From the NCBI GenBank assembly GCA_023254645.1, contig JALRLA010000356.1, positions 1 to 7,173 of the forward strand: a DNA stretch of 7,173 bases, written 5' to 3'. Below, one piece after another: positions 7,098 through 7,173 of this stretch; positions within the stretch are counted from its first letter, which is position 1, and every line of letters starts with the position of its first letter. The notes beneath the pieces were generated by a model that did no database searches, had not been told where the DNA came from, and saw only the letters and a list, made by a program, of their open reading frames with translations. Made by a program: the position numbers and the translations under genes. The stretch is from Bacteroidia bacterium. Its GTDB lineage: Bacteria; Bacteroidota; Bacteroidia; NS11-12g; UBA955.

Positions 7098-7173
7098 TTA
7101 GTTCTTCACTACAACCTTCTTGGTTGTAGTCTGACCTTGGTTGCTCAAGCGAACGAAGTAGATTCCGTTGCCG
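7098..7173 (-). CDS. C-terminal end of a T9SS cargo protein (partial, sorting domain tail)
   Basis: Only the last 24 codons and the TAA stop (7098-7100) lie in the window; the gene continues past the right edge. The visible residues begin GNGIYFVRLSNQGQ and end KKVVVKN. This is the last two strands of a type A T9SS C-terminal sorting domain: Gly-x-Tyr-Phe-Val, then a turn, then a Lys-Lys-Val-Val-Val tail. The domain directs the cargo to the cell surface or medium and is usually cleaved there by the PorU sortase. What the rest of the protein does cannot be seen. A strong terminator follows 24 nt downstream, so it is not co-transcribed efficiently with the large gene next to it. Confidence 0.88.
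   Translation of the reverse strand, partial: GNGIYFVRLSNQGQTTTKKVVVKN

Noticed and set aside
7108..7130. Perfect 9-bp inverted repeat (ACTACAACC / GGTTGTAGT, 5-nt loop)
   Set aside because: It lies inside the coding sequence of the sorting-domain tail, where Thr-Thr-Thr-Lys-Lys-Val-Val codons produce it naturally. It lacks a T-tract, and a proper terminator follows after the stop.
1..7173. CRISPR array, tRNA, rRNA, transposase, phage or defence module
   Set aside because: No regularly spaced repeats, RNA-gene signatures or mobile-element proteins are visible on either strand. The window is housekeeping genes plus secreted-protein genes.

Overview
The window most likely comes from a member of the Bacteroidota, probably a Flavobacteriales-like lineage with moderate GC. 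The evidence is: two consecutive minus-strand genes ending in type IX secretion system (T9SS) type A sorting domains; a 1361-residue PKD/GEVED/Ig-repeat secreted protein; A-rich leaders without clear Shine-Dalgarno sequences; and a TAnnTTTG-type -7 promoter element upstream of the aspartate kinase gene. The assignment to a lineage is inference, because no marker gene is present.

Layout from left to right. Positions 1-326 hold no gene I can identify. They are GC-richer than the intergenic DNA at the right end and carry three short perfect inverted repeats, the last of which may be the fbp terminator. Positions 327-1343 (minus) encode a complete class I fructose-1,6-bisphosphatase. An 88-bp divergent promoter gap separates it from 1432-2697 (plus), a complete monofunctional aspartate kinase. 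A strong bidirectional hairpin terminator at 2713-2740 separates the kinase from the convergent giant gene at 2760-6845 (minus). That gene encodes a signal-peptide-bearing extracellular protein with the apparent order GEVED-like, PKD, PKD, CUB-like, PKD, PKD, GEVED, five Ig-like repeats, T9SS sorting domain. The AT-rich upstream region 6846-7040 contains a 15-bp direct repeat and is bounded by a strong terminator at 7053-7073. That terminator belongs to the next minus-strand gene, of which only the last 24 codons (another T9SS sorting tail) lie in the window.

How the genes relate: fbp (gluconeogenesis) and the aspartate kinase (entry to lysine/threonine/methionine synthesis) are housekeeping genes that share a divergent control region. 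The two T9SS cargo genes are separately transcribed surface or secreted proteins, likely exported by machinery encoded elsewhere. I see no CRISPR array, tRNA, rRNA, transposase or defence module. The parts that merit a second look are the unexplained left end, the duplicated upstream motif, and the mosaic architecture of the large secreted protein.
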